Positions 1 through 5,698 of a DNA stretch of 13,498 nucleotides are shown here, one piece after another. This DNA comes from Alphaproteobacteria bacterium (GTDB lineage Bacteria > Pseudomonadota > Alphaproteobacteria > Micropepsales > Micropepsaceae): positions 1-13,498 of the forward strand of contig JAATGK010000190.1 in assembly GCA_015654715.1 (NCBI GenBank), read 5' to 3'. The notes below the pieces were generated by a model. It was not told where the DNA came from and ran no database searches. It worked only from the letters and a program-made list of their open reading frames with translations. The stretch's first letter is position 1. The number at the start of each line of letters is the position of its first letter. Both the position numbers and the translations under genes were made by a program.

Positions 1-8
1 AACCGCCC

Positions 9-30
9 GGCGTGCTTTGCACGCCCGTTT
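9..30. terminator. Possible short hairpin terminator
   Basis: GGCGTGC at 9-15 and GCACGCC at 19-25 form a perfect 7-bp stem with a three-base loop. Only a short T run (28-30) follows on the plus strand, so this is weak as an intrinsic terminator. A second GC-only hairpin, GCGCGC at 38-43 with GCGCGC at 47-52, lies just beyond it. The pair may end a gene located left of the window. Confidence 0.25.
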
Positions 31-281
31 CTAAAATGCGCGCAACGCGCGCGGGCACTTTTCGGTGAAGCGCTCTAATACGCCGAAAGCGGATGCGCCG
101 CGCACATCCGCTCCAGTTGGGATCGCACCCGGAAGCTAGGGCGCCAGCAAACGCCGCACTCAAGCAGCGAATGACAGGCACATTCTGCTTCGTCAACGAA
201 CCCCACGCCATGGCCGGAACGCCCGTCCACTTTGGTGCGCGCACGAGATCGCGCCCGGTTCTGTATGCTCTCATGCTCCGA

Positions 282-307
282 TGCGGATCGGGACTGCGGA
301 TCGGGAC
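282..307. repeat. 13-bp perfect tandem duplication
   Basis: The unit TGCGGATCGGGAC occurs twice head to tail, at 282-294 and 295-307, with no mismatch. It lies in the gene-poor region and no function is evident. It looks like a slippage duplication. Confidence 0.8.
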
Positions 308-817
308 GTTCGCGAAACACCCTTCGCCGCTGCAACTTGCCTGGCACTCCTTCCGACCGGTGCCCGGGTCAATGCGGAGCTAATCGCTCGCCGGACACCT
401 TTTTTCGTCACCGGATAAAGGTGGGAACGGACAGCGAACCTTACAAGGGGGTGCGGCAATCGATACGCTGTTACAAGCCAGAAGCAATCCAACCTGAACG
501 GATATGGTTAGCGATGCCGCGCAATCTCGAACATTCGCAGCCCATGTCCGGGTTGCGGCAGAAGTGCCGTCCACGAGCGAGCAAGTGGAATGTTAGGCCG
601 CTCGAACACCGACATTCGCACCGGATTTCTGCATCGGCTAAGGTGCTGATTTTCCAGTCACCGTTTCGCGGTGCGAAATTCTTGAATTATGCACCGGCTG
701 AATGTTCGCCAAAGGCTTAGCCGGAAAGTCGCCCGGCATGATGCGAATTGCAACTCGCGGCGCAAAGCGGACGAAGCGCCCGCACGGCCGGTTATGAGGC
801 GCATCAACCCACTTGCA

Positions 818-1411
818 TCACTTGAGTGGCAGGAAAACGCCTTTGATATACGATGCCGTCAGAACTGCGATTTGGGAATGTGATTTATCTTTGAACCCGC
901 TACCTTCGTACAAATCCAGACCCTCTGGGAACAAGGCTCGAACGGTGTCAAATGGCGAGATCCCAGGCAGAGGGTTTTCCCTGATGATCGAGTGCAGGTG
1001 ATTGATCACGGCACAATCGAGAAAGCGGAGAACCTTATCCGGGCTTTTGTCCTTTGGTGCAGTAGTGTTCTCGGGCATCTGCAGCCCAGCCGTTTGTTGC
1101 ACCGTCGCGAAGGACTTATAGGCAAGCCTTACAAGCTCAATATTCTCGCGAACGCAGAGATCAAGACAGTTCCCCAGGTCTATAACGGCGCCAATCACAA
1201 AAGGTTCTTTTATGTCGCCCCGCTTCTTTTTCTGGAGAGCCCATTCCATTGCGCGTCCAGGGTCACCCTCCCAGAAGTAAATTCCGCTGCCGAGCCAATC
1301 GATTACACCTTTGCTTGGGGCAAGCTTTGCTTCGCCGTTCACGGCGTTTAAGCCGAACGACTTTTCGCAACCATGGTAACCGAGCACGAAGGAGGTTTGC
1401 AGGCGGCTCAA
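818..1411 (-). CDS. PARP-like ADP-ribosyltransferase-fold protein, putative toxin
   Basis: This 197-residue protein carries the layout of a PARP/diphtheria-toxin-like ADP-ribosyltransferase. Near the N-terminus is GYHGC, with His13 in the position of the NAD-binding HG motif. Residues 38-58 hold DWLGSGIYFWE followed by a P-x-R-A-x-E-W-A helix, the equivalent of the G-x-Y-F second motif (Tyr45). The C-terminus has HSQIAV followed by IKGVFLP, which fits the third-motif strand with Gln180 where Glu is classical. It is known that such enzymes transfer ADP-ribose from NAD to a target, and that bacterial versions are often toxins. The substrate here is unknown. There is no signal peptide or membrane segment, so it is probably cytoplasmic. 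The start is TTG at 1411, since an in-frame stop lies just upstream; a GTG nine codons in is the alternative. It begins 15 bases after the stop of the 56-residue gene and is probably cotranscribed with it. Confidence 0.6.
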   Translation of the reverse strand: MSRLQTSFVLGYHGCEKSFGLNAVNGEAKLAPSKGVIDWLGSGIYFWEGDPGRAMEWALQKKKRGDIKEPFVIGAVIDLGNCLDLCVRENIELVRLAYKSFATVQQTAGLQMPENTTAPKDKSPDKVLRFLDCAVINHLHSIIRENPLPGISPFDTVRALFPEGLDLYEGSGFKDKSHSQIAVLTASYIKGVFLPLK

Positions 1412-1426
1412 AGCCTAAACTGGGAT

Positions 1427-1597
1427 TTAGGCGAACTTCTTTTCAGGGCCGCCATAGGACGGCGCTAGTTTTCCGTCACGGGTGTAGACGCCCTCTTTGA
1501 TGAGCGAATCCCGGGCCGCCTTCTTTGAGGTGGTTACTGCCTTGGTGTGCCGTTCGATCATCTTTTTGATCGCGGCCCTCTGCGCATCACTCGTCAT
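1427..1597 (-). CDS. Small basic protein upstream of the ART-like gene, candidate antitoxin or accessory
   Basis: A 56-residue open frame starts with ATG at 1597 behind a strong purine-rich Shine-Dalgarno run (complement of 1604-1613, GGGGGAGGGA). The protein starts MTSDAQRAAIKKMIERHT, predicted as a Lys/Arg-rich helix, then has an Ala/Lys-rich helix and a GVYTRDGKLAPSYGG tail. The helix plus short glycine-rich tail resembles a small hypothetical protein I have seen in alphaproteobacteria, but I know no assigned function. It lacks a Cys or metal site, membrane segment and recognisable DNA-binding fold. Its position directly before the ADP-ribosyltransferase-fold gene on the same strand is the reason to suspect an antitoxin or immunity role, which is inference. 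The good ribosome binding site and clean reading frame argue that it is real. Confidence 0.6.
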   Translation of the reverse strand: MTSDAQRAAIKKMIERHTKAVTTSKKAARDSLIKEGVYTRDGKLAPSYGGPEKKFA

Positions 1598-1810
1598 AAC
1601 CAGTCCCTCCCCCAGCGGTAACGAGGATACTCATCGATTTGGGGCGCTGAAAAGGCAAAGCCTCGCACGCGGTTAGCACTGCGTTGATTTGCCCACAGGC
1701 AGAAATTCTCGAATCCATCGTTTCCACCCTCTCACGACATTCTAATAATTCTAAGTTGAAGATGTTCCTATTTCCTTTCGCAGATTTCAAACTGAATCAC
1801 TACCGTGGGC

Positions 1811-1839
1811 TTGACATTTGATGATATATTGATGATATA
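1811..1839 (+). promoter_or_regulatory. Promoter with tandem 11-bp operator-like repeat
   Basis: A perfect -35 hexamer TTGACA (1811-1816) is followed after 17 bases by GATATA (1834-1839), a weak but acceptable -10. The spacer and -10 are made of TTGATGATATA repeated exactly twice, at 1818-1828 and 1829-1839. An 11-bp period puts both copies on the same face of the helix, as expected for cooperative binding of a dimeric repressor over the promoter. The ribbon-helix-helix protein encoded two genes downstream is the obvious candidate binder. The local sequence is AT-rich against a GC-rich background. Confidence 0.6.
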
Positions 1840-1893
1840 CACCTCAACGGAACGCCTAAAAGACAGCGTCCGGTCACTACTATAGGAGGCTCT

Positions 1894-2220
1894 ATGAGCA
1901 AAATTGGCGTCGGCGTTGGGGAAGATTTCCCGGTCGACGAAAAAAATCGCCCCGAAACCGAAACCCAACCCGACGTGGAAGACCTCGGCACCTGCCACGG
2001 CCGCCATGACGCGCGGCGCGAGGCTTGGCGGCGCTTCCGCCATCAGATGCATGAGGAATGGCACGCCCGCCGCCGCGCTTGGCGCGAAGGCCGGGGTGAA
2101 CGCGCCGGTGTCGAAGCGATGCGCGATTTTCGCGCGCATCACTTGCATCATCTGATCGTCGGTGGGCTCGCCGTCTTGGGCTTGGCCGCCATCCTCGCCA
2201 GCCTGCACCATCGCGATTGA
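1894..2220 (+). CDS. Small protein with C-terminal membrane anchor
   Basis: A 108-residue protein with a near-ideal ribosome binding site, AGGAGG at 1884-1889, four bases before the ATG. The N-terminus MSKIGVGVGEDFPVDE is a glycine-rich acidic segment. A middle section of about residues 35-80 is very rich in Arg, His and Trp (RREAWRRFRHQMHEEW) and probably helical. One hydrophobic segment follows at about residues 87-103 (LIVGGLAVLGLAAILAS), ending in a short HHRD tail. This suggests a tail-anchored inner membrane protein with a cytoplasmic charged domain. I do not recognise a named family. It is first in a run with a ribbon-helix-helix regulator 11 bases downstream and an amidase, behind the repeat-bearing promoter, so it is probably controlled by that regulator. 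Its function is unknown. Confidence 0.75.
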   Translation: MSKIGVGVGEDFPVDEKNRPETETQPDVEDLGTCHGRHDARREAWRRFRHQMHEEWHARRRAWREGRGERAGVEAMRDFRAHHLHHLIVGGLAVLGLAAILASLHHRD

Positions 2221-2231
2221 AGAAGGCAGCC

Positions 2232-2546
2232 ATGCACGATCACAGTCAGTACCGGCGCCGCTTCCGCGGCATGACGGCCGAAGCCATGCGCGCCGCCGCC
2301 GATGCGATGGAAGCGGGCGGCGAAGAGCCGTCGCGCGCCACCACACGGGTGCAGCTCGAACTGCCGCCGCAAGCGATGGACCGCCTGCAGCGTCTCAAAG
2401 ACCGCACCGAAGCGGCGTCCTATGCCGAAGTCATCCGCAATGCGTTGCGCCTGTTCGAAGCCCTGGTCGACGAACACGAAAAGGGTGCGGAGTTTTCTTT
2501 AAAACGCGCCAACGGCGAAACGGCGGCTTATAAGATCTTCGTATGA
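2232..2546 (+). CDS. Ribbon-helix-helix (Arc/MetJ/CopG-type) transcriptional regulator
   Basis: A 104-residue protein. Residues 43-93 match a ribbon-helix-helix domain: a short strand RVQLELP that would pair in the dimer and contact the major groove, then helix A (QAMDRLQRLKDRTEA), a turn with SYAEVIRNAL, and helix B continuing to ALVDEH. The first 40 residues are basic and Met/Ala rich and may add DNA contacts. ATG at 2232 is chosen because AGAAGG lies five bases upstream at 2221-2226; a TTG at 2217 in the same frame overlaps the previous gene's stop and is less likely. Its final codons overlap the amidase start as ATGA, so translation of the two is probably coupled. It likely represses its own operon by binding the tandem 11-bp repeat at 1818-1839; this is inference from position and repeat geometry. 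Confidence 0.8.
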   Translation: MHDHSQYRRRFRGMTAEAMRAAADAMEAGGEEPSRATTRVQLELPPQAMDRLQRLKDRTEAASYAEVIRNALRLFEALVDEHEKGAEFSLKRANGETAAYKIFV

Positions 2547-3226
2547 TGCCGTTCCATTTCGTCGAATGCCCGTCGCCCAACCACGATGCGCGGCCCGATG
2601 GTGCCGCCATCGACATGCTGGTGCTGCACTATACCGGCATGAAGACCTCGGACGAGGCGCTGGCGCGTCTCACCGATCCCAAGGCCAAGGTCTCGGCGCA
2701 TTACACCATCGATCGCGGTGGTTGCATCTATCGTCACGTTCCGGAAGAGCGCCGCGCCTGGCACGCCGGCGTCTCGTTCTGGGCGGGCGAGAAAAACGTC
2801 AACGGTCGCTCGATCGGCATCGAGCTCGTCAATCCCGGTCACGAATTCGGCTATCAGCCGTTTGCGGAGCGCCAGATCGACGCGTTGCTCGAGCTTTGTC
2901 ACGGTATTCTCGCGCGTCACGCGATTTCGGCGAACCGTGTGCTCGGCCATTCCGATGTGGCGCCGGCGCGCAAGACCGACCCTGGCGAGCTGTTCCCGTG
3001 GCCGTTGCTGGCCGCGGCCGGCATCGGGCTGTGGCCGAAGCCCGCCACGCCGGCGAATGCGTTTGCCGCAAGCCTATCGGCGTTTGGCTACGGCGTTCCG
3101 CCGCACGTCGAGAGCTCTCTCAAATGCGTGATTACGGCGTTTCAGCGCCACTTTCGCCCGTCATGCATCGACGGCGTAGCCGATGCTCAGTGTGCGGCCA
3201 TACTCGCCGGACTCTTGGCCGGATAG
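2543..3226 (+). CDS. N-acetylmuramoyl-L-alanine amidase, AmpD/AmiD family, with C-terminal peptidoglycan-binding-like domain
   Basis: This 227-residue enzyme should cleave the amide between N-acetylmuramic acid (or its anhydro form) and L-alanine of muropeptides. The Amidase_2 fold covers about residues 5-155. The zinc ligands are visible as His29 in LHYTG, His136 in GHSDVAP and Asp146 in KTDPG, with Lys144 as the conserved lysine of that motif and Glu94 in SIGIEL. Residues 173-226 resemble a small peptidoglycan-binding helical domain (FQRHFRP ... DGVADAQC), so the layout is that of AmiD-type proteins rather than the short cytosolic AmpD. I see no signal peptide, so it may act in the cytoplasm on recycled muropeptides, or the export signal may be non-classical. 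ATG at 2543 overlaps the regulator's stop as ATGA; an adjacent ATG at 2546 is the alternative. The role in wall recycling is inferred from the family. Confidence 0.88.
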   Translation: MMPFHFVECPSPNHDARPDGAAIDMLVLHYTGMKTSDEALARLTDPKAKVSAHYTIDRGGCIYRHVPEERRAWHAGVSFWAGEKNVNGRSIGIELVNPGHEFGYQPFAERQIDALLELCHGILARHAISANRVLGHSDVAPARKTDPGELFPWPLLAAAGIGLWPKPATPANAFAASLSAFGYGVPPHVESSLKCVITAFQRHFRPSCIDGVADAQCAAILAGLLAG

Positions 3227-3253
3227 TGTCCGCCCGCTTCAGCGGAGGGATAC

Positions 3254-3955
3254 ATGAAAACCATCGGCCTGATCGGCGGGATGAGTTGGGAATCGACCAT
3301 CACCTATTACCGCTTGATCAACGAGGCCGTGCAGAAGCGGCTCGGCGGCGTCCATTCGGCGCGCATCCTGATGCACTCATTCGATTTCGAGGACATCGTG
3401 GCGCTGCAGCGCGCCGGCAAGTGGGCCGAATGCGACACGGTGATCGCACGCGCCGGACAAGGACTGGTTGAGGCCGGTGCCGACGTACTCCTGATCTGCA
3501 CCAACACCATGCACTTGTGCGTGTCCGCGCTGGAGAAAGCGGTGCGCGTTCCGGTGCTGCACATCGCCGATCCGCTCGGCGAAGCGATTGCGGCCGAGGG
3601 GCTCGGGCGTGTCGGCCTGCTCGGCACCAAGTTCACTATGGAGCGCCCGGAGGTTCTGAAAGGCCGCCTCAAGACGGCCTTCGGTCTCGACATCCTGACG
3701 CCACAGGGCGATGACGCCGATGAAATCCATCGCATCATCTTTGCGGAATTGTGCTGCGGCCACTTCCGCGACTCGTCGCGGGCGCGATTGGCCGCGATCA
3801 TCGCGGGGCTCGCCGCCCAAGGCGCCCAAGGCATCATTCTCGGCTGCACCGAGATCCCGCTGCTGGTGACGGCAAACGATTCTTCGGTGCCGTTGTTCGA
3901 CACCACCGCCTTGCACGCCGGTGCGGCCGCTGCCTTCGCGCTGGAGGAGGGGTAG
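3254..3955 (+). CDS. Aspartate/glutamate racemase family protein (YgeA-like)
   Basis: A 233-residue protein of the Asp/Glu racemase superfamily, which interconverts L- and D-amino acids by a two-base mechanism using two cysteines. The N-terminal signature is MKTIGLIGGMSWEST. The catalytic cysteines are seen as Cys82 in ICTNTMH and Cys198 in LGCTEIPLL. The length and the GGMSWEST start match the RacX/YgeA branch, which has broad amino acid specificity, better than MurI glutamate racemase, so D-Asp or another D-amino acid is possible. It is cytoplasmic and cofactor-independent by family. ATG at 3254 has GGAGGG four bases upstream (3244-3249). It starts 27 bases after the amidase stop and may belong to that operon. 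The stop codon TAG is the first three bases of a palindromic element. Confidence 0.85.
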   Translation: MKTIGLIGGMSWESTITYYRLINEAVQKRLGGVHSARILMHSFDFEDIVALQRAGKWAECDTVIARAGQGLVEAGADVLLICTNTMHLCVSALEKAVRVPVLHIADPLGEAIAAEGLGRVGLLGTKFTMERPEVLKGRLKTAFGLDILTPQGDDADEIHRIIFAELCCGHFRDSSRARLAAIIAGLAAQGAQGIILGCTEIPLLVTANDSSVPLFDTTALHAGAAAAFALEEG

Positions 3956-4034
3956 CGCGATCGGAAAAGTGTGACGCGGTTTTCCGGCAAATCGCGCGGC
4001 AAAACAATAAGCTAGCGCGATCGGAAAAGTGTGA
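3953..4034. repeat. Palindromic intergenic element plus second half copy
   Basis: Twenty-two bases starting TAGCGCGATCGG and ending AAAAGTGTGA occur at 3953-3974 and identically at 4013-4034, exactly 60 bp apart. The first copy continues into a long inverted repeat: GCGCGAT (3955-3961) pairs with ATCGCGC (3991-3997), and CGGAAAA (3962-3968) with TTTTCCG (3980-3986), leaving a four-base bulge and an 11-base loop. The second copy lacks the right arm. This resembles palindromic elements with a GGAAAAGTGTGA core that I recall as common between genes in Rhizobiales and related alphaproteobacteria. It may also act as a transcript end for the racemase. Confidence 0.75.
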
Positions 4035-4240
4035 AGCAATGCCCGGCCGAATGCTGGGCCGCTCGCGTCGAGCTTGCCGCAATATCATTGCGCGGCTAGC
4101 GCAAGGCGAGGACGCTGAAGGCGTAATCCGCGGCTGCATCGAGGCGGCATACGGTTAACAGCAGCGCACAAGTCGCAGTTGCTGGCTGTGCAACGCCGCG
4201 CAAATTTGCAGGATTAGCCTTCTGCCCGTCGTAAATAATG
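4035..4240. other. Intergenic stretch with a doubtful 39-codon frame
   Basis: No solid gene is seen between the repeat and the proline-rich gene. A plus-strand frame at 4039-4158 (ATG, 39 codons, ending AQGEDAEGVIRGCIEAAYG) has a protein-like end but no ribosome binding site and starts inside repeat-derived sequence. It could be a relict C-terminus. I do not call it a gene. Confidence 0.3.
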
Positions 4241-4249
4241 TGTTAAAAT
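4241..4249 (+). promoter_or_regulatory. Possible extended -10 promoter
   Basis: TGTTAAAAT at 4241-4249 is a TG-N extended -10 with TAAAAT as hexamer, inside a short AT-rich patch just ahead of the proline-rich gene. I see no clear -35. It would give a leader of about 20 bases containing the GGAGG at 4266-4270. Confidence 0.35.
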
Positions 4250-4276
4250 TTTCCGTAAATCCTACGGAGGGTGCCG

Positions 4277-4558
4277 ATGCCCAATAAGGACAAAGAGCTC
4301 GTTCCCGGTTTCGACGTGCAGGTTATTCCCGTCGGGTCGAATGGGATGTCTGTGGGCACGCCTCCGGGGAACGATCCGTCGGCGCCGGTCGGCAACGGCT
4401 ATGTGGTGACCTCCAACCCGAATTCACCGATTTTCGTGTTGCCGGGGACGCCGCAGGCACCGCAGCCGGCGCAACCTTCGGTGGTCGTGATTACGCTGTC
4501 GCCAAGGAAAGACGAAAAGAAAGAGAAGAAGTCGTCGAGTGTCTTCCAGAGGCTCTGA
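4277..4558 (+). CDS. Proline-rich hypothetical protein
   Basis: A 93-residue protein of no family I recognise. The middle (about residues 25-68) is rich in Pro, Gly, Asn and Ser, with GTPPGNDPSAPVGNG and PGTPQAPQPAQPS, and is likely disordered. A short hydrophobic strand VVVITLSP follows, and the last 20 residues are strongly basic (RKDEKKEKKSS). It has no signal peptide or membrane segment. ATG at 4277 is preferred over a GTG two codons earlier because GGAGG (4266-4270) sits six bases upstream of the ATG but directly abuts the GTG. The next gene starts 22 bases after its stop, so the two are probably one transcript and may act together at the membrane; this is inference from spacing only. 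Confidence 0.65.
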   Translation: MPNKDKELVPGFDVQVIPVGSNGMSVGTPPGNDPSAPVGNGYVVTSNPNSPIFVLPGTPQAPQPAQPSVVVITLSPRKDEKKEKKSSSVFQRL

Positions 4559-4580
4559 GGGTTAACGAAGGGCGGGGGCG

Positions 4581-5114
4581 ATGGCACACTGGGTGATTGT
4601 TATCAGCCTCGCGCTGTTGACGGTTTTGGTTTTGGGTGGGGGCTACATGATGTTTTTCTGGTCCGGCGCGGCTACGCGAAGATTAGGCGCGCCGAGGCGC
4701 GACATGCGCACGACGTGGAAAGTGGTCAAGCTCGGTGACCCCGTGCTCGAAGGAATGGGGCTGCCCGCCAAGATTCAATACGGTGTGATCATTTCTTCCG
4801 ACGAGATGCTGGCGCAAACGCAGACGCTGCTGTTCTGCCCGCTGATCAGCGGCATCGATGACGACACCAGTACGCCGATGGCGATTCTCCCCTGGCACGT
4901 TCAGGTCGAAATCCGGCAGGAACCGGACAAGCAGATCGCGGAACTCAATTACGGCCGCAAATATGTGTCGACCAAGATCGTGTTGCCGATCGGCAGCAAC
5001 GAAATCGACATGGATGGGCTGGAGCGCGGCTACCTCGACGAACACAGCCGGATCGCGGTCTCCAAGAAGCTGGCGGTGTGGCTGCCTTCGTTCGCGAGAA
5101 TCGCGCGCTACTGA
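4581..5114 (+). CDS. Membrane-anchored protein with PemK/MazF-like domain (tentative)
   Basis: A 177-residue protein with one N-terminal membrane segment (residues 4-26, WVIVISLALLTVLVLGG and on) and a short basic linker. Residues 46-172 read like the PemK/MazF/CcdB beta-barrel: VVKLGDPVLEG, then YGVIISSDEMLAQTQTLLFCPLIS, a pair of strands ending LPWHVQVEI, then YVSTKIVLPIGSNEIDMDGL and a terminal helix ending KKLAVWLPSF. The order of GD, V-I-I-S, C-P-L-I-S and the late strand followed by a helix matches that family. The Arg-Pro pair that normally precedes the V-I-S strand in MazF endoribonucleases is absent (IQYG instead), so nuclease activity is doubtful. The protein would sit in the inner membrane with the barrel in the cytoplasm if Arg33/Arg34 follow the positive-inside rule. 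It lies between the proline-rich gene and rnpB. The fold call is by pattern only. Confidence 0.55.
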   Translation: MAHWVIVISLALLTVLVLGGGYMMFFWSGAATRRLGAPRRDMRTTWKVVKLGDPVLEGMGLPAKIQYGVIISSDEMLAQTQTLLFCPLISGIDDDTSTPMAILPWHVQVEIRQEPDKQIAELNYGRKYVSTKIVLPIGSNEIDMDGLERGYLDEHSRIAVSKKLAVWLPSFARIARY

Positions 5115-5168
5115 TCATTTTTGCTGATCGGCTGGTCTGGTTGACTGGTCTCTGGCGCCGCATCACTT

Positions 5169-5174
5169 TATAGT
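5169..5174 (+). promoter_or_regulatory. -10 box of rnpB
   Basis: TATAGT at 5169-5174 matches the -10 consensus at five of six positions and ends seven bases before the first base of the P1 helix of RNase P RNA at 5181, the expected distance to a start of transcription. A TTGACT at 5141-5146 is too far (22-base spacer) to be a confident -35. Confidence 0.6.
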
Positions 5175-5180
5175 CGCCCC

Positions 5181-5585
5181 GCGTCAGATGGCTGGATGGC
5201 CGCTTGGCTTCGTGGCTGCGTGCAAACGCAAAGTGCGGGGCTGGGAGGAAAGTCCGGGCTCCACGGAAACACGGTGACGGATAACATCCGCCGGGGGCAA
5301 CCCTAGGGATAGCGCCACAGAAAATATACCGCCGATCCGCCGCTCTTTCGGGGGCGCGGAGGTGAGGTTGAAATGGTGCGGTAAGAGCGCACCGCGGTCC
5401 TGGCAACAGGAACGGCACGGCAAGCCCCACCGGGAGCAAGACCAAATAGGGATGGCACGTAACCCGTTTCCGGGTAGCCGTCCGGGTAGGTCGCGTGAGG
5501 CGTCCGGCAACGGACGTCCCAGAGGAATGGTCATCCATCCGTCGCAAGGCGGAAGACAAAACCCGGCTTATAGGCTGTCTGACGC
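5181..5585 (+). ncRNA. rnpB: RNase P RNA (type A)
   Basis: This is the catalytic RNA of RNase P, which trims the 5' leader from precursor tRNAs together with the protein RnpA. The conserved blocks are present in order: GAGGAAAGTCCGGGCTCC at 5245-5262 (P4 5' strand and CR-I), the GGTGCGGTAAGAGCGCACC hairpin at 5375-5393, AGAGGAATGGTCATCC at 5521-5536, and ACAAAACCCGGCTTATAGG near 5555-5573 (P4 3' strand and CR-V). The ends are set by the P1 helix: GCGTCAGA at 5181-5188 pairs perfectly with TCTGACGC at 5578-5585. A length of about 405 nucleotides fits bacterial type A. It is preceded by its own -10 and followed by five Ts. Confidence 0.97.
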
Positions 5586-5590
5586 TTTTT
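5578..5590 (+). terminator. U-tract end of rnpB
   Basis: The 3' strand of P1 (TCTGACGC) is followed directly by TTTTT at 5586-5590. This looks like the end of the rnpB transcript, though the stem is a long-range pairing rather than a compact hairpin. Confidence 0.4.
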
Positions 5591-5698
5591 ACCTGCCGGC
5601 GCGTTGCCCACGACGGCCAAGCCCGTAGACCTTCATCCGCTCTCGCCTGCCGGCGTTTGAAGTGATCATATCGGCGGCGGTTCGTTCGAGGCTTTGTT

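Larger units (their letters stand above)
1..817. other. Gene-poor region with no supported gene
   Basis: I see no convincing gene in this stretch. Open frames exist on both strands, the longest at about 232-720 on the plus strand, but their translations are rich in Arg, Ser, Cys and Pro, show no family motif and lack a good ribosome binding site. The stretch has short hairpins near its left end and one 13-bp tandem duplication. It could be decayed coding sequence or the edge of an accessory island that includes the minus-strand gene pair to its right. The presence of stops in all frames and the absence of a recognisable protein fragment prevent naming any pseudogene. Confidence 0.55.

Noticed and set aside
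232..720. 162-codon plus-strand open frame
   Set aside because: Composition is not protein-like (many Arg, Ser, Cys), no ribosome binding site and no motif; high GC content makes long chance frames common.
1587..1790. 67-codon minus-strand frame overlapping the start of the 56-residue gene by 11 bases
   Set aside because: An inner ATG at 1718 has a passable GAGGG upstream and the overlap could mean coupling, but the sequence has no recognisable feature and the next gene has its own strong ribosome binding site. Kept as a possible leader peptide only.
1768..2533. Long minus-strand and alternate-frame open frames over the ribbon-helix-helix operon
   Set aside because: They are shadows of the plus-strand genes, which have good ribosome binding sites, ATGA overlap and recognisable domains.
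4039..4158. 39-codon frame after the palindromic element
   Set aside because: Protein-like C-terminus but no ribosome binding site, and it begins within repeat-derived sequence.
5592..5655. CCTGCCGGCG repeated at both ends of the stretch after rnpB
   Set aside because: Ten bases, GC-only core and self-complementary; easily chance in this composition, with no T run to suggest a terminator.
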